DNA from: Saccoglossus kowalevskii
Taxonomy: Eukaryota > Hemichordata > Enteropneusta > Harrimaniidae
NCBI RefSeq assembly: GCF_000003605.2
Contig: NW_003120923.1
Span: 623,291-660,733, forward strand
Reading direction: 5' to 3'
DNA: 37,443 bases
The notes below the pieces were generated by a model that ran no database searches, was not told the origin of the DNA, and saw nothing but the letters and a program-made list of their open reading frames with translations. Position 1 is the stretch's first letter. Each line of letters begins with the position of its first letter. Made by a program: the position numbers and the translations under genes. This document shows, in pieces, positions 36,534 to 37,443 of the stretch.

Positions 36534-37443
36534 ACTTATTATACTGTACATCTTTCTCTGCATCTAGTAATAATTTGGTGAGATGTAACAGAAATGCCAG
36601 TGAAAAGCATTTTGTGCCTGTTTCATTTTTTTTTTTATTCGCTTGATTTCATTTCAGTTACACTACTTTGCTGCTGCATCCAATGTTAGCAAAAGAAAGT
36701 GTTTAAGGTAGCGAGACTATTATTTGTGTTGAAAATTACGATTTTCACATTTATTTATTAATTGATGAAATGCACTATAAACTTTCATGTGATAAAGTCA
36801 ACATAACATAGAATGTCATGTAAGTTGGTTCAAATGTAGATTTTCTGAAGGGAAGCAAGGCAGCCTCAGTAGTGTTTTCCAAAATCAGCAACACTGGTTT
36901 AATTAATCTGTGTGCCTATAAGTTTCAAAGATAAACTCAAGACAAAGCAATGTTAGGATGTGTTATCAGTAGCTATCTGACACACAATGAGTGTTTCCAA
37001 ACATTTGAGTGGTTTGTCTCCGCCCCTGTTTGTTTCACAGATTAGTCATTTGCATATGAATGTGTCATACAGCCACTGAAAAAAAATCATTGATTTTGGT
37101 GTTTTCATATGCCGAATTTATCCAATTATAGCTATCCCATTCCTTTATTTTTGTTTGGTTTCCAATAGCCTTACACATTTGGATGTCCCTACACATGTTA
37201 AAACAGACCTTGATGGGGAAACAAATTGCATGTGCCGATAAACAAGTTTGAAAATCTTTGCTGTTACTTCATGGACGTTTTCTAGGAGTTTATGTTTTTT
37301 CAAAATACAAGGTCTTTAACAAAAAATAACGTATACTTATTGTCGTCGTATTAACACCAAATTTTCACAGCTTTAAGGTGACAGTGAGAGGAACTTGAAT
37401 GTGTCCAGACAAACTATTTCATCGATTATTTACCAACGAGTTG
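36534..37443. other. RAD54B intron 7, continuing out of the window
   Basis: No further RAD54B exon detected; no other feature seen. Confidence 0.6.

Noticed and set aside
36392-37443. Search for the RAD54B Walker A exon
   Set aside because: No acceptor followed by a frame resembling the SNF2 motif I was found; the exon must lie beyond the window.

Overview
This is a stretch of animal (metazoan) nuclear DNA. It is AT-rich and intron-rich, with GT-AG splice sites, microsatellites, minisatellites, short inverted-repeat transposons, a LINE 3' end and an 870-base assembly gap. The repeat style and the close match of the RAD54B exons to the vertebrate protein suggest a marine invertebrate, perhaps a deuterostome such as an acorn worm. 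The species is inference; the sequence does not prove it.

Two protein genes can be reconstructed, both on the + strand. (1) A complete five-exon SAM-dependent methyltransferase of the METTL27 (WBSCR27) family at 15744-18713, 224 residues. Its third intron appears to use a GC donor. (2) The 5' portion of RAD54B, the SNF2-family recombination translocase, from its start at 25266 to at least 36391. Seven coding exons give the first 363 residues; the exon with the ATP-binding loop and everything after it lies beyond the window. The two genes are 6.5 kb apart with an assembly gap between them, and nothing in the sequence links their functions.

Layout. 1-15.7 kb: mostly gene-poor DNA with an AT microsatellite (4.04 kb), a CpG-richer promoter-like patch with a candidate first coding exon (5.6 kb), a LINE 3' end (7.9-8.4 kb, minus strand) and a 37-bp minisatellite with higher-order structure (11.95-13.1 kb). 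15.7-18.7 kb: METTL27-like gene. 18.8-25.2 kb: intergenic, with a gap at 21673-22542 and a pair of inverted ~340-380 bp arms at 23.45-25.05 kb just upstream of RAD54B. 25.3-37.4 kb: RAD54B, whose exons total about 1.1 kb in 11 kb. Its introns hold a 1.2-kb and a 1.35-kb inverted-repeat element with matching architecture, three short MITE copies, and a 3-kb array of about 80 monomers of a second, unrelated 37-bp minisatellite with a CCAAT box in most monomers.

No bacterial operon, CRISPR array, rRNA or convincing tRNA is present. I found no clearly novel enzymatic system. The most unusual material is the repeat architecture: the in-register CCAAT array, the two related hairpin-capped elements, and the higher-order repeats.
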